A stretch of 57,375 nucleotides of DNA from contig JADLBD010000269.1 of assembly GCA_020847975.1 (NCBI GenBank), positions 1-57,375 on the forward strand. Reading direction: 5' to 3'. A program made the translations under genes and the position numbers. The notes under the pieces were generated by a model. It was given only the letters and a program-made list of their open reading frames with translations, was not told the origin of the DNA and did no database searches. The stretch comes from Bryobacterales bacterium. Lineage in GTDB: Bacteria; Acidobacteriota; Terriglobia; Bryobacterales; Bryobacteraceae. Positions 26,072 to 35,338 of this stretch are shown in pieces (position 1 is the first letter of the stretch; each line of letters begins with the position of its first letter).

Positions 26072-27346
26072 TTATTTCCAGGGGCAGCGTTTTTCGTTGA
26101 TGTGCTGCTCGAAATCGGCGCGGAAGTATTTCAGCGCGCTCTGCAAAGGCTCGGCCGCGCCCGGCGCCAGCGCGCAAAAGGTATGTCCCGGCCCCCAGAA
26201 TCGCGTCTGGAACGCGAGTTTGTCCAGGTCACCGGGTTGTCCGCGGCCTTCCTCCATCGCCCGAAGAATGCGCTCCACCCATCCGAGCCCGCTCCAGCAG
26301 GGCGTACACCAGCCACAGGATTCCTGCGCAAAGAAATGTTCCAGGTTGGAGACCATGCCCACCGGGCAGGTCTGATCGTCAAGGATGATCATTGTCCCGG
26401 TGCCCAGGCGGCTGCCCGCTTTCTGCACTTCGCTGAAATCCATCGGAGTGTCCAGGTGCTCCTCGGTCAGAAAATCAGTCGAGGCGCCGCCGGGAAGCAA
26501 CCCGCGAAGCCGGACTCCATCTCGCATCCCGCCCGCATGCTCCTCCAGAATTTCGCGGATAGTCGTTCCCATGGGCAGTTCCCACAGCCCGGGGCGTTTC
26601 ACCTTGCCGCTCGCGCCATACAACTTGGTGCCGCCGTCCTTCGACCGGCTCAACCCCCGGAACCAGTCCGCCCCGTTGCGGATGATGTGCGGCACGTTGC
26701 ATAGCGTTTCCACGTTGTTGATCGTAGTGGGCATGCCGAACAGACCCGATACCGGCGGAAACGGCGGTTTCGCGCGCGGGTTGGCGCGCTTGCCCTCCAA
26801 AGCATTCAACATCCCCGTCTCTTCGCCGCACATGTACCGGCCCGCGCTGAGATGCAGGTACAGTTCGAAGCTATAGCCGGAATGCAGAATGTCTTTGCCG
26901 AGATAGCCCGCCTCATACGCTTCCGCGATGGCTCGCGCGACGCGCTGCGCGCCCAGCTTGTACTCGCCGCGCAAGAAAACGTAGCCCGTGTCCGCGCCGG
27001 TTGCGTAGCCGGCGAGAATCATGCCTTCCACCAACTGATGCGGATCGCGCTCCAGCAGCAGCCGGTCCTTGAACGTGCCCGGCTCCATTTCGTCGCCGTT
27101 GGCCACCACATAACGCGGATGCGGCGCTGTTTCGGGAACGAAACTCCACTTCAGGCCGGTCGAAAATCCCGCGCCTCCACGGCCGCGCAGGTTCGATGCT
27201 TTTACCTCTTCGATGACCGCGGCCGGCGTCATGCTGCTGAGAGCCCTGCGCAATCCCTGATACCCGCCGGCGCGCTCGTAGCCTTCTCGATCAAGGGCCT
27301 GGCCGTCGGACCGCATGTTTCCGGTGAGCGGTTTATCCTCTGCCAT
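26072..27346 (-). CDS. nuoF: NADH-quinone oxidoreductase subunit F, NADH and FMN binding
   Basis: 424 residues. This is where NADH is oxidised: the nucleotide and FMN site is seen in NLRGRGGAGFSTGLKWSF and in GDEMEPGTFKDRLLLERDPH. The N3 [4Fe-4S] ligands are ESCGWCTPCW plus a later Cys in HTFCALAPGA. The Trp residues flanking the CxxCxxC group, where Lys and Arg are more usual, are mild departures. The ATG shares one base with the nuoE stop (TGATG). Confidence 0.96.
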   Translation of the reverse strand: MAEDKPLTGNMRSDGQALDREGYERAGGYQGLRRALSSMTPAAVIEEVKASNLRGRGGAGFSTGLKWSFVPETAPHPRYVVANGDEMEPGTFKDRLLLERDPHQLVEGMILAGYATGADTGYVFLRGEYKLGAQRVARAIAEAYEAGYLGKDILHSGYSFELYLHLSAGRYMCGEETGMLNALEGKRANPRAKPPFPPVSGLFGMPTTINNVETLCNVPHIIRNGADWFRGLSRSKDGGTKLYGASGKVKRPGLWELPMGTTIREILEEHAGGMRDGVRLRGLLPGGASTDFLTEEHLDTPMDFSEVQKAGSRLGTGTMIILDDQTCPVGMVSNLEHFFAQESCGWCTPCWSGLGWVERILRAMEEGRGQPGDLDKLAFQTRFWGPGHTFCALAPGAAEPLQSALKYFRADFEQHINEKRCPWK

Positions 27347-27810
27347 CAGGGGTACCTCTCGAGGATCCGGTCGATCTGCTCCGGGGTCAGATCGAAATGC
27401 GTATCGTCGTCAACCATCATGACGGGCGCGTGGTCGCAAGCCCCCAGGCAAACCACCGGCAGCAATGTGAATCGCCCATCGGCCGTTGTTTCTCCCGCCT
27501 CGACGCCGAGCCGCTTCGTAAGATGGCTGCACTGCCCTTCCGCGCCCATGATCCAGCAACTGACGCTGTCGCAGAGATAGATGACATGGCGGCCGACCGG
27601 GCGCCGGAACAGCAGGTTGTAGAACGTCGCGACGCCATCCAAGTCTGCCACCGACATGCCCAATAACTCGCCGATATCCTTCAGCGTGTCGTCGGAAAGC
27701 CAGCCGCGATGCTTCTGCACGATCTTCATGGCGTCGATGCACACGGCTTTGCGGTTCGGATAGTGCGGGAACTCGGCTTCGATCTCCGCTCGCTCCTCAG
27801 GCGTTAACAT
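27346..27810 (-). CDS. nuoE: NADH-quinone oxidoreductase subunit E, [2Fe-2S]
   Basis: 154 residues. It has the thioredoxin-like fold with ligands for cluster N1a in CDSVSC and CLGACDHAP. The N-terminal helical part, from FPHYPNRKAVCIDAMKI onwards, matches the family. It starts 12 bases after the nuoCD stop, has a one-base overlap with nuoF and forms the peripheral NADH module with nuoF and nuoG. Confidence 0.95.
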   Translation of the reverse strand: MLTPEERAEIEAEFPHYPNRKAVCIDAMKIVQKHRGWLSDDTLKDIGELLGMSVADLDGVATFYNLLFRRPVGRHVIYLCDSVSCWIMGAEGQCSHLTKRLGVEAGETTADGRFTLLPVVCLGACDHAPVMMVDDDTHFDLTPEQIDRILERYP

Positions 27811-27822
27811 GCGAATCGCTCC

Positions 27823-29571
27823 TCATCGGTCGATATCCGCCAATACGAAATCCATCGCGCCCAGCACGGCCAATAAATCCGGAACCATCCGGCCGCGGCA
27901 TAACAACGGCAGCATCTGCATGTGCGGAAACGAGGGCGTGCGAATGCGCGTGCGGTAGGAAACCGTGCTGCCGTCGCTCACCAGGTAGTAGCCGTTGTTG
28001 CCCTTGGTTGCTTCGATCGCCCCCAGCGCCTCGCCCGACGGCATCACCGGCCCCCAACTGACGCTCAGAAAGTGCGTGATCAATGTTTCAATGTCGTGCA
28101 TGGTGCGGTCTTTCACCGGCGGGCTGGCTAGCGGATGATCCGATTTGTAGGCGCCCTCCGGCATGTGATCTACACACTGCTCGATAATCCGCAGACTCTG
28201 CCGCATCTCCTCCACGCGCACCAGAGCGCGGTCATAGCAATCGCCATGGGTAGCGGTGGGGATGTCGAAGGCGAATTGCTCGTAGCCGGAATACGGCTGC
28301 TTCTTGCGAAAATCCCATTCGAAGCCGCAAGCCCGCAGACCCGGCCCCGTCATGCCCCACTCGATGGCCAGTTCCTTCGTGATGCAGCCGATGCCCTTCG
28401 TGCGCGCCTGGAAAATCCGGTTGCGCATCACTTCGCGATCGTACTCCGCAAGCCGCGGCGGAAAGTACCGGATGAAATCCCGAAACATCCCATCCCATCC
28501 CTGCGGCAGATCTGCTGCCACGCCGCCGATCCGGAACCAGTTGGGGTGCATGCGCGCCCCGCAAATCGCTTCAATCATGGCGAAAGCTCGCTCGCGGTCG
28601 TTGAACGTGTAGAACACCGGCGACATCTGGCCGACATCCTGGGCGAACGTGCCATACCACACCAGGTGGCTGATGATGCGAAACAGCTCGCTCAACATCA
28701 CGCGAATCACCTGGCCGCGCGGCGGCACTGTAATACCGGCGAGTTTTTCCACGGCCGTCAGATACGCCAGATTGTTCATGACGCCGCCCAGGTAATCCAC
28801 GCGATCCGTGTAGGGGATATATGTGTGCCAGGACTGGCGCTCTCCCATCTTCTCGGCGCCCCGGTGGTGGAATCCGATTTCCGGCACGCAATCCACAATC
28901 TCCTCGCCGTCCAGTTGCAGAACAATGCGCAGCACGCCGTGCGTCCCCGGGTGCTGTGGGCCGATGTTCAGGAAAATGAAATCCGTGTCCTCGCTGCTGC
29001 GCTGCATGCCCCACTCCTCGGGTCGGAAACGGAGCAACTCCTGTTCGACTTCTTCCTTTTGCGGCGAAAGCTGGAACGGCCCCATCTCGGTGGCGCGCGC
29101 CGGGTGCTCCTTGCGCAGCGGATGTCCCACCCAGCTTCGCGGCATGAGAATGCGCTCCAGGTGAGGATGTCCCGAAAAGCGGATGCCGAACATATCCCAC
29201 ACTTCGCGTTCGTACCAGTTGGCAGCGGGCCACAGGTCCGTGATGGTGTCCACGGATAACGCATCTGATTCGAGCGTGGTCTTGATGCGAATGTACGCAT
29301 TTCGCTCGAAAGAAAACAGGTGATAGACCACGGTGAAATCAGATTCCGCGGCGCCGCGCTCGAGCCGCATCCGCTCGTCGATTGCCGTCAGATCGTAGAG
29401 CATCTTGTACGGCCCATCGATTCCGTCTTTGAGATACGCCAGAATTTCGTGAATACGGGCGCGCGGGCACCAGCAGGCGGGCACGGCATCGGCTGTCTGC
29501 TGGTGAACGATATCCGCGCCGTACCGCTCGCGCAGGGTCTCCACCGGATTGAGGGTCACGGTGGCGGTCAT
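27823..29571 (-). CDS. nuoCD: Fused NADH-quinone oxidoreductase subunit C/D
   Basis: 582 residues from ATG 29571, overlapping the nuoB stop (ATGA). Residues 1-190 are NuoC (REVWDMFGIRFSGHPHLERI near 120-140) and residues about 200-582 are NuoD (GPQHPGTHGVLRI, then EIGFHHRGAEKMGE, and the C-terminal VLGAMDFVLADIDR). The His and Tyr of the quinone pocket are present in GPQHPGTHG and the SWHTYIPYTDRVDYLGG stretch. The C-D fusion is known from Escherichia coli and several other phyla, so it is not unique, but it does confirm a single frame across both domains. Confidence 0.96.
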   Translation of the reverse strand: MTATVTLNPVETLRERYGADIVHQQTADAVPACWCPRARIHEILAYLKDGIDGPYKMLYDLTAIDERMRLERGAAESDFTVVYHLFSFERNAYIRIKTTLESDALSVDTITDLWPAANWYEREVWDMFGIRFSGHPHLERILMPRSWVGHPLRKEHPARATEMGPFQLSPQKEEVEQELLRFRPEEWGMQRSSEDTDFIFLNIGPQHPGTHGVLRIVLQLDGEEIVDCVPEIGFHHRGAEKMGERQSWHTYIPYTDRVDYLGGVMNNLAYLTAVEKLAGITVPPRGQVIRVMLSELFRIISHLVWYGTFAQDVGQMSPVFYTFNDRERAFAMIEAICGARMHPNWFRIGGVAADLPQGWDGMFRDFIRYFPPRLAEYDREVMRNRIFQARTKGIGCITKELAIEWGMTGPGLRACGFEWDFRKKQPYSGYEQFAFDIPTATHGDCYDRALVRVEEMRQSLRIIEQCVDHMPEGAYKSDHPLASPPVKDRTMHDIETLITHFLSVSWGPVMPSGEALGAIEATKGNNGYYLVSDGSTVSYRTRIRTPSFPHMQMLPLLCRGRMVPDLLAVLGAMDFVLADIDR

Positions 29572-30203
29572 ACCTGTTCCGGAGTGCGTAAATCTGTGGC
29601 TTGCTGCCGTGCGCCCCGCTTGAGATCGCGAAGGGAAGGCGCCGCCGGCCGCTCCACGCCTTGCGGCCCAACCACCCAACTGAGCGGCCGCCGCTCGGTC
29701 CCAACAGCTTTCTGCAATAGAGTCAGTCCCTCCAGAAACGCGTCCGGACGCGGCGGGCAGCCGGGGACGTAAACATCGACCGGCAGAAATTTATCCACGC
29801 CCTGCACGACGCTGTAGATGTCATACATCCCGCCGGAATTGGCGCAGGAACCCATCGAAATCACCCAGCGCGGCTCCATCATTTGCTCGTAAAGGCGTTG
29901 AATGACGGGAGCCATTTTGATGAACACGGTACCGGCGATCACCATCAGGTCCGCCTCGCGCGGCGTCCCGCGAATCACTTCCGCGCCGAAGCGGGCGAGG
30001 TCATACTTGCTCGTGATACTGGTGGCCATCTCGACGTAACAGCACGAGAGCCCGAAATTGAACGGCCAGATGGAGTTCTTGCGGCCCCACGCCACCAGGT
30101 CCTGCAACCGCGAAAGGATAACGCTGCGCTGCACCGCTTCCTGGAAAGCAGATAGCTCTGGCTGGGGCATTCCCTGTTCCGGCCTGGTGATGGAAAATCG
30201 CAT
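29568..30203 (-). CDS. nuoB: NADH-quinone oxidoreductase subunit B, cluster N2
   Basis: 211 residues. It carries cluster N2, the last electron donor to quinone: the adjacent Cys pair in GLSCCYVEMA, Cys in ISMGSCANSGG, and Cys in VPGCPPRPDAF. About 45 residues at the C-terminus (from RRPLSWVVGPQGVERP) extend past the conserved core and look flexible. It begins 3 bases after the nuoA stop. Confidence 0.96.
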   Translation of the reverse strand: MRFSITRPEQGMPQPELSAFQEAVQRSVILSRLQDLVAWGRKNSIWPFNFGLSCCYVEMATSITSKYDLARFGAEVIRGTPREADLMVIAGTVFIKMAPVIQRLYEQMMEPRWVISMGSCANSGGMYDIYSVVQGVDKFLPVDVYVPGCPPRPDAFLEGLTLLQKAVGTERRPLSWVVGPQGVERPAAPSLRDLKRGARQQATDLRTPEQV

Positions 30204-30206
30204 GTG

Positions 30207-30572
30207 TTATTTCGCGCCTCCGGTCCTCCCGCTCCAATCAAGCGCGCCCACGCGCCAGAGATACGCCAACGCGGCAACTAGAATCCCCACGAAGACCACG
30301 GCTTCCCAATAGGCCTGCCAGCCCAGCCGGCGCGCCGCAACCGCCCACGCAAAAAGAAACGCTGCTTCGAGATCGAAAATCACAAAAAACATTGCCATCA
30401 GGTAAAATTTTGCGGACAGCCGTACGCGGGCGGAGCCTTCTGAGAGAATTCCGCCTTCATAGGGCGAGCCGGTGGCAGGCTGCCAGTGCCGCTGCCCCAG
30501 CAGGTACGAGACCAGCAGTATGCCGGCAACCAGCAGAAGAACCAGCGCAAAGTAAACGCCCAGCGGCCACAC
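30207..30572 (-). CDS. nuoA: NADH-quinone oxidoreductase subunit A
   Basis: 121 residues, first gene of the complex I operon. Three membrane helices are seen, with the conserved loop SPYEGGILSEGSARVRLSAKFY (split here as SPYEGGI and RLSAKFYLMA) and the helix AMFFVIFDLEAAFLFAWAV with its Asp and Glu. The start is GTG at 30572 with AAAGGAG 11 bases ahead. All thirteen nuo genes follow on the same strand with gaps of 12 bases or less, so one transcript is likely. Confidence 0.95.
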   Translation of the reverse strand: MWPLGVYFALVLLLVAGILLVSYLLGQRHWQPATGSPYEGGILSEGSARVRLSAKFYLMAMFFVIFDLEAAFLFAWAVAARRLGWQAYWEAVVFVGILVAALAYLWRVGALDWSGRTGGAK

Positions 30573-30804
30573 GAGATCAGCGCTCCTTTAGTGCTCGGCA
30601 AGAACGCAATTCGACGGCCATAGAGTGGCGCCGCGGGGCGCGATCCGTTTCAGGCCATCGACTCTACTTTGACGAGTAGGAGGCGGTCTTGAAAATAGTG
30701 CAATCGTCATGCGGCTGGAAACGAATGTCACGAAATCGCGAAGATCCTGGCGCTTCCCGGGTTGACTGGGCTGCCCCGGCGCATCAAACTCGAATTGAGA
30801 AACA
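30573..30804. promoter_or_regulatory. Divergent promoter region between nuoA and fpg
   Basis: 232 bases without a gene. It must hold the promoters for the complex I operon (minus) and fpg (plus). An inverted repeat CTACT-N6-AGTAG lies at 30664-30679, about 92 bases upstream of nuoA, and could be an operator. A weak TTGACG at 30669-30674 overlaps it. An 18-base sequence shared with 45260-45277 lies at 30740-30757. No GTGAC-N4-GTCAC site is present. The promoter assignments are guesses from position. Confidence 0.35.
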
Positions 30805-31689
30805 ATGCCTGAACTGCCGGAAGTAGAAGTGACCGTCCGCGAACTGCGCGGCCCGCTTGCCGGCCGGCGAATCGTCGATGTCCGGACGGACTGGCCCAAA
30901 TATTTCCACCTGCCGAAATCGGAGGAAGAGTTCCGAATCTGCGTCAAAGGCCGGCGAATTGAAGCCATCCATCGCCGCGCCAAGTACATCCTCATCCATC
31001 TCAGCCGGAGCCATCTGCTGCTTGTCCATCAAAAAATTTCCGGCCGCCTGCAAATGGGCAAGTGGGCTTGGAATCCCGCCGCATCTCAAGGCGCCGGCCG
31101 CTGGCAACCCGCCGCTTCCGCGGATAACGCGCCGCAAGGAGGCCGCTTCATCCACCTCGTTTTCGAACTGGACAACGGGGAGCAACTGGGGCTGTCAGAT
31201 CTGCGGAAATTCGCCAAGGTGATGTGCGGACCGGAGCGCGACATCCTCGATTTGCCGGAACTCCGGGTCCTCGGGCCGGAACCGCTGTCGCCCCGCCTGA
31301 CGTTTCCAAATTTTGAACGGCTGTTCCACCGCAAACGAGGAAACCTCAAGGAAGTGCTCATGGACCCCGCCTTCATCGCAGGCATCGGCAACCTGTATTC
31401 GGACGAGATTCTGTATACCGCCCTCTTGCACCCTCTGACGCGCGTGGAGCATTTGCAGACGCCTCAGTTCCGGATTCTCTATCGCAGTATGCGGACGGTT
31501 CTGCGCAAAGCCATTCGATTAGGGGCCACCGGACGGCGGGCCCCCGACGGCTCCAGACAGGGTTACGACCGCGTCCTGCTGGTCTATGGCCGGGAAGGTG
31601 AGTGCTGCCCGCACGGGCACGTCATCGAACGCATCAAGGTCAGCGGCCGCTCGGCTCACTTCTGCCCCGTGGAGCAACTCCGCATGTAG
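30805..31689 (+). CDS. mutM: Formamidopyrimidine-DNA glycosylase (Fpg/MutM) with altered zinc finger
   Basis: 294 residues. The enzyme removes oxidised purines such as 8-oxoguanine and cuts the strand. The N-terminal MPELPEVEV gives the catalytic Pro2 and Glu3, Lys60 in RRAKYIL is the conserved Lys, and the H2TH segment MDPAFIAGIGNLYSDEILY is intact. The C-terminal zinc finger is changed: by spacing only Cys268 and Cys287 align with the usual four Cys, and the others are Gly271 and Glu290, with His270 and His272 close by. The finger Arg in SGRSAHFCP (Arg282) is kept, so DNA binding may survive. It is monocistronic and divergent from the nuo operon. Confidence 0.92.
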   Translation: MPELPEVEVTVRELRGPLAGRRIVDVRTDWPKYFHLPKSEEEFRICVKGRRIEAIHRRAKYILIHLSRSHLLLVHQKISGRLQMGKWAWNPAASQGAGRWQPAASADNAPQGGRFIHLVFELDNGEQLGLSDLRKFAKVMCGPERDILDLPELRVLGPEPLSPRLTFPNFERLFHRKRGNLKEVLMDPAFIAGIGNLYSDEILYTALLHPLTRVEHLQTPQFRILYRSMRTVLRKAIRLGATGRRAPDGSRQGYDRVLLVYGREGECCPHGHVIERIKVSGRSAHFCPVEQLRM

Positions 31690-31746
31690 CCGGCGCGGGT
31701 GTTGGGCGTAGTTGAGGGAAACTGGTAAACGGAGCTATTGAGATCG

Positions 31747-33006
31747 ATGCGATCAACGGACCGGCACACCATCATCATTGGCGGCGGCGTCATCGGGGTT
31801 TGCTGCGCGTATTACCTGGCCAAGCGCGGCGCTCGTGTCACCGTGCTCGAACGCGACCAGGTTGGAAAAGCGGCGTCGTTCGGTAATGCCGGATCCATCA
31901 CGCCGGACCACCCGCCCATCAACAAGCCCGGCCGCGTCCGGCAGGCCCTGAAGTCATTCCTTCATCCGCTCAGCCCGCTGTATGTGGCGCCCAAACTCGA
32001 TCCCGCGCTCGCCAGGTGGCTCTGGATCTTCAGCCGAACCTGCACTGAGCGCCACCTCGAGCATGCCATGACCGCGTTGGCCCCGCTCGGCAGAACCACC
32101 CGGAGCCTCTTCGATGAATTAATCGAGGGGGAGAAGCTGAAGTGTTACTTCCGCAGCGACGGGTATTATGAGGCGTATCTGACGGAACGCGGCTGGGAAT
32201 CCGCCCGGGAGGAAGCGGCGATGGTGTCCCGGTTCGGATTCCAGCCCGAAGTAATATCAGGAGGCGCTTTGCGAGAGCGGGAACCGGCCCTGAACGATGG
32301 CGTAGTTGGCGGAGTGTTCCATCCCGAGGCCGCCAGCATCAATCCCTACCAGTTCGTTCTCGAAATGGCCCAGCGGGCGGAAAGCTACGGTGCGCAATTC
32401 CTGACCGGCAGTGATGCCGCCGCTGTTCGAACCGCCCGCGGCGAGGCCTGGAGCGTTGAGACGCAAAGCGGCGAGGTCCTCGAGTCGAGCGCCGTCGTGC
32501 TGGCGGGTGGAGCATACAGCGTCCCCCTTCTCCGGAAATTGGGAATCGATTTCCCCTTGCAACCCGCAAAGGGATATCACCGCGATTGCACCCCCGCAAC
32601 AGGCGGCCCGGAGCTTCTGCGCAATGCCTGTGTCCTGGGCGAGAACATGGTCTTCTGCACCCCGATGGACGGATTTGTGCGTTTCGCGGGAACGCTGGAA
32701 TTCTCCGGCGTGAATCATGAAATCAGACGCCCGCGCCTCGAGCAGATCACCAAAGCCTGCGCCCGCTACCTGAACACCGCGGCGAGTGCGGTCATCCAAT
32801 CCGAATGGTGCGGATTGCGCCCGTGCTTGCCCGACGGCCTCCCGGCTATCGGTCCGCTCTCGCGCTTCCCCGGCCTATTCGTCGCTACCGGTCACGCGAT
32901 GATGGGGCTCACCTTGGGGCCTGTGACCGGAAAACTGGTGGCTGAATGCATGCTCGACGGCAGGCCAAGCCTCGACATCAGCGCATTCCGCCCTGATCGC
33001 TTCTAA
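31747..33006 (+). CDS. DadA-like FAD-dependent D-amino acid dehydrogenase/oxidase
   Basis: 419 residues from ATG 31747; a TTG three codons earlier (31738) is in frame, but it is only 3 bases from the GGAG at 31731-31734, while ATG 31747 has 12-base spacing. The FAD dinucleotide fold is IIGGGVIGVCCAYYLAKRG. Family signatures are AASFGNAGSITPDH, LQPAKGYH in the middle, and GLRPCLPDGLPAIGPLSRF plus GHAMMGLTLGPVTGKLVAE at the C-terminus. DadA oxidises D-amino acids and feeds electrons to the quinone pool. It follows fpg by 57 bases on the same strand. Substrate is not certain. Confidence 0.85.
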   Translation: MRSTDRHTIIIGGGVIGVCCAYYLAKRGARVTVLERDQVGKAASFGNAGSITPDHPPINKPGRVRQALKSFLHPLSPLYVAPKLDPALARWLWIFSRTCTERHLEHAMTALAPLGRTTRSLFDELIEGEKLKCYFRSDGYYEAYLTERGWESAREEAAMVSRFGFQPEVISGGALREREPALNDGVVGGVFHPEAASINPYQFVLEMAQRAESYGAQFLTGSDAAAVRTARGEAWSVETQSGEVLESSAVVLAGGAYSVPLLRKLGIDFPLQPAKGYHRDCTPATGGPELLRNACVLGENMVFCTPMDGFVRFAGTLEFSGVNHEIRRPRLEQITKACARYLNTAASAVIQSEWCGLRPCLPDGLPAIGPLSRFPGLFVATGHAMMGLTLGPVTGKLVAECMLDGRPSLDISAFRPDRF

Positions 33007-33235
33007 TCCGCCCCAAAGCCGGGCATCAGACCGCAAGTTCTTCCTATATCGGCCAGCCCCCACTGGCGTAATGGCTTGACCGCCCCAACGGAATGCCCGG
33101 ATGGATCTCACGCCAAGCCCCCGTGACGCAAACATGTGGAGTAAGCTCCGCGAGAACCAGATACATCCCGCCGGAAGGTTCGCTGAAATCATCGACGCGA
33201 GGCTGATGCGAGGCGTGACGCCGCACGGCCAGTGC

Positions 33236-35269
33236 TCAGAACGTCAGCGCCTTTTGCGCGCCGCGCAGCAGATCGGCGACCGAAGGCAGCACCGCCAGCT
33301 CCAGATTCGGCGCGGACGGCACGAAGCTGTCCTTGGCGGCGACGCGCACCACCGGTCCATCGAGTGACCCGATGCAGTTCTCGGCGATGCGGGCGGCAAC
33401 CTCCGCTCCGAAACCCGCCGTGAGCGTGTCCTCGTGCGCAATCAGCACGTGGCTGGTCTTGCGCACGCTGCGATAGATGAGTTCCTCGTCGAGCGGCACA
33501 ATCGAGCGCAGGTCGATAATCTCAGCCGACACGCCGTCCTTTTCCAACTGGCGCGCCATGTCGAGCGCCATGTAGACGGTGCTGCCCCAAGTGACCACCG
33601 TCAGGTCCTTCCCTTCACGCCGGATAGCGCCGCGTCCAAACGGCAGAATGTAGTTCGCATCAGGTTCCGGCGTCTTGGCGTGCACCCGCCGGTACAGGCC
33701 CTTATGTTCCAGGAACATCACCGGGTCTTTCGACCGCGCCGCGGCTTTCATGAGGCCCTTGGCGTCTTCCGCGCAGCTCGGATACACCACATACCAGCCG
33801 GGAATGTGCGCGAAGAACGTCTCCACATTGGCCGAGTGCCACGGACCCCCTTTGATATAGCCGCCCACTGCAACCCGCACCACCACCGGGCACTCCCACT
33901 CGCCCTGGCTGCGCCAGCGAACAGTCGGAATCTCATCGCGCAGTTGCAGAGCCGCGGGCCAGAGATAATCCCCGAACTGCATTTCCACAATCGGCTTGTA
34001 GCCGGCAATCGCCATGCCCGCCGCCACACCGGCAATGCTCGCCTCCGCCAGCGGCGAATTCGTTACACGTCCGGGAAATGCCGTGCTCAATCCGCGCGTC
34101 ACTCCGAACACTCCGCCTTTCGGGTCGGCAATGTCCTCGCCCCACATCACGATCTTCGGATTGCGCTCCATCTCCTCGCGCAGGCCGTGGTTGATGGCGT
34201 CAATCATTGTGACCGGATCGCCCGCAAGGTACGCGGGAGACTTCGGTTCGCCCGTCAGTTCGGGGTCGGATGAATAAATATGCGCCATCAGACGCGATTC
34301 GTCCGGCGCCGGCGCCTGATCCGCTTCCTCAGCCGCGCGATCGACTTCCGCTTTGATCTCCGCGCGCAGCGAGGCGGCTTGGTCGTCCGTGAGCACGCCG
34401 TTGCGCAGCAGGTAGCCCTCCGTCTGAAGGATGGGGTCGCGGTTGACGATCGCCTGCAATTCCGTATCGCCGCGATACTTGCGGTGGTCGTCCGAGGAGG
34501 AGTGCGGGTCGAGCCGCACCACTTTCGCCTCCACCAGCGCCGGGCCGGCCCCGTGCCTCATGTCTTCGATCAGCGGCGGCAGCGTTTCATACACGTGCTC
34601 GAACCATGTGCCGTCCAATTGGAACGACGGCATTCCAAACGCCTGCGCAATGCGGTGAACTTCTGATCCGGTCTGGCTGCTCTGCGGCACGCTGATGGCG
34701 TACCCGTTATTCTGCACCGTGAACAATACCGGCAGTTTCTCGCGCGCGGCCCAATTGAGAGCCTCGAAAAATTCTCCTTCGCTCGTCGCCCCCTCACCCG
34801 AGGAAACATGCACGATCTCGTCGCCGCCATTCATCTTGACGGCCCGCGCCATTCCCACCGCGTTCAGGTATTGCGTGCCCGTCACCGCCGTTTGCGCCAC
34901 CAGCCGCAACTTGCGGCTGGACCACTGCTCGGGCATGTTGCGGCCGTTCGAATTCGGATCGCCTTCGCGGTTGAGCATCCCGAGGAAGATATCTTTAATG
35001 GGCATGCCAAGACCCACCGCCACGGCCTTCGACCGGTAGTAGGTGAAGAACCAATCGTGCCCCGGCTTGAGCAGCATGGTCATGCCGATCTGGATTTTTT
35101 CATGGCCGCGCGTAGAAGCGTGAAAACTGCACTTGCCGTGCCGCACAAATGCCTTCATCCGCTCTTCAATGTAGAAAACGGTCAGCATCTTGCGGTAGAG
35201 TTCCAGCGTCACCGGATGAGGAACAATAATCCTATCCGCCACTTCCAGATTTCGAGCCGATGTTGCCAT
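33236..35269 (-). CDS. Fused E1 alpha/beta subunit of a branched-chain 2-oxoacid dehydrogenase complex
   Basis: 677 residues. Residues 1-330 are the alpha part: the thiamine diphosphate motif runs from GEG at 158-160 (SSGEGATSEGEFFEA) to Asn-Asn at 187-188 (VQNNGYAISVP). Residues about 350-677 are the beta part with PKIVMWGEDIADPKGGVFGVT, SPLAEASIAGVAAGMA and VVTWGSTVYMALDMA. The two chains are normally separate genes; fused forms are known in several bacteria. The complex turns branched-chain 2-oxoacids into acyl-CoA. E2 and E3 are not adjacent. The gene converges with the DadA-like gene; the 229-base gap between them (33007-33235) shows no convincing gene. Confidence 0.9.
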   Translation of the reverse strand: MATSARNLEVADRIIVPHPVTLELYRKMLTVFYIEERMKAFVRHGKCSFHASTRGHEKIQIGMTMLLKPGHDWFFTYYRSKAVAVGLGMPIKDIFLGMLNREGDPNSNGRNMPEQWSSRKLRLVAQTAVTGTQYLNAVGMARAVKMNGGDEIVHVSSGEGATSEGEFFEALNWAAREKLPVLFTVQNNGYAISVPQSSQTGSEVHRIAQAFGMPSFQLDGTWFEHVYETLPPLIEDMRHGAGPALVEAKVVRLDPHSSSDDHRKYRGDTELQAIVNRDPILQTEGYLLRNGVLTDDQAASLRAEIKAEVDRAAEEADQAPAPDESRLMAHIYSSDPELTGEPKSPAYLAGDPVTMIDAINHGLREEMERNPKIVMWGEDIADPKGGVFGVTRGLSTAFPGRVTNSPLAEASIAGVAAGMAIAGYKPIVEMQFGDYLWPAALQLRDEIPTVRWRSQGEWECPVVVRVAVGGYIKGGPWHSANVETFFAHIPGWYVVYPSCAEDAKGLMKAAARSKDPVMFLEHKGLYRRVHAKTPEPDANYILPFGRGAIRREGKDLTVVTWGSTVYMALDMARQLEKDGVSAEIIDLRSIVPLDEELIYRSVRKTSHVLIAHEDTLTAGFGAEVAARIAENCIGSLDGPVVRVAAKDSFVPSAPNLELAVLPSVADLLRGAQKALTF

Positions 35270-35338
35270 GAATTGATTTCCCCTCTGTCTTCATTCTAGG
35301 AAAGGCGCGGAAGCGCTGCCAACGTGCCGGTTGCCGCG

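Noticed and set aside
33044..33226. Minus-strand frame of 60 codons between the DadA-like and E1 genes
   Set aside because: No ribosome site and no recognisable family; it could be a small remnant but cannot be supported.
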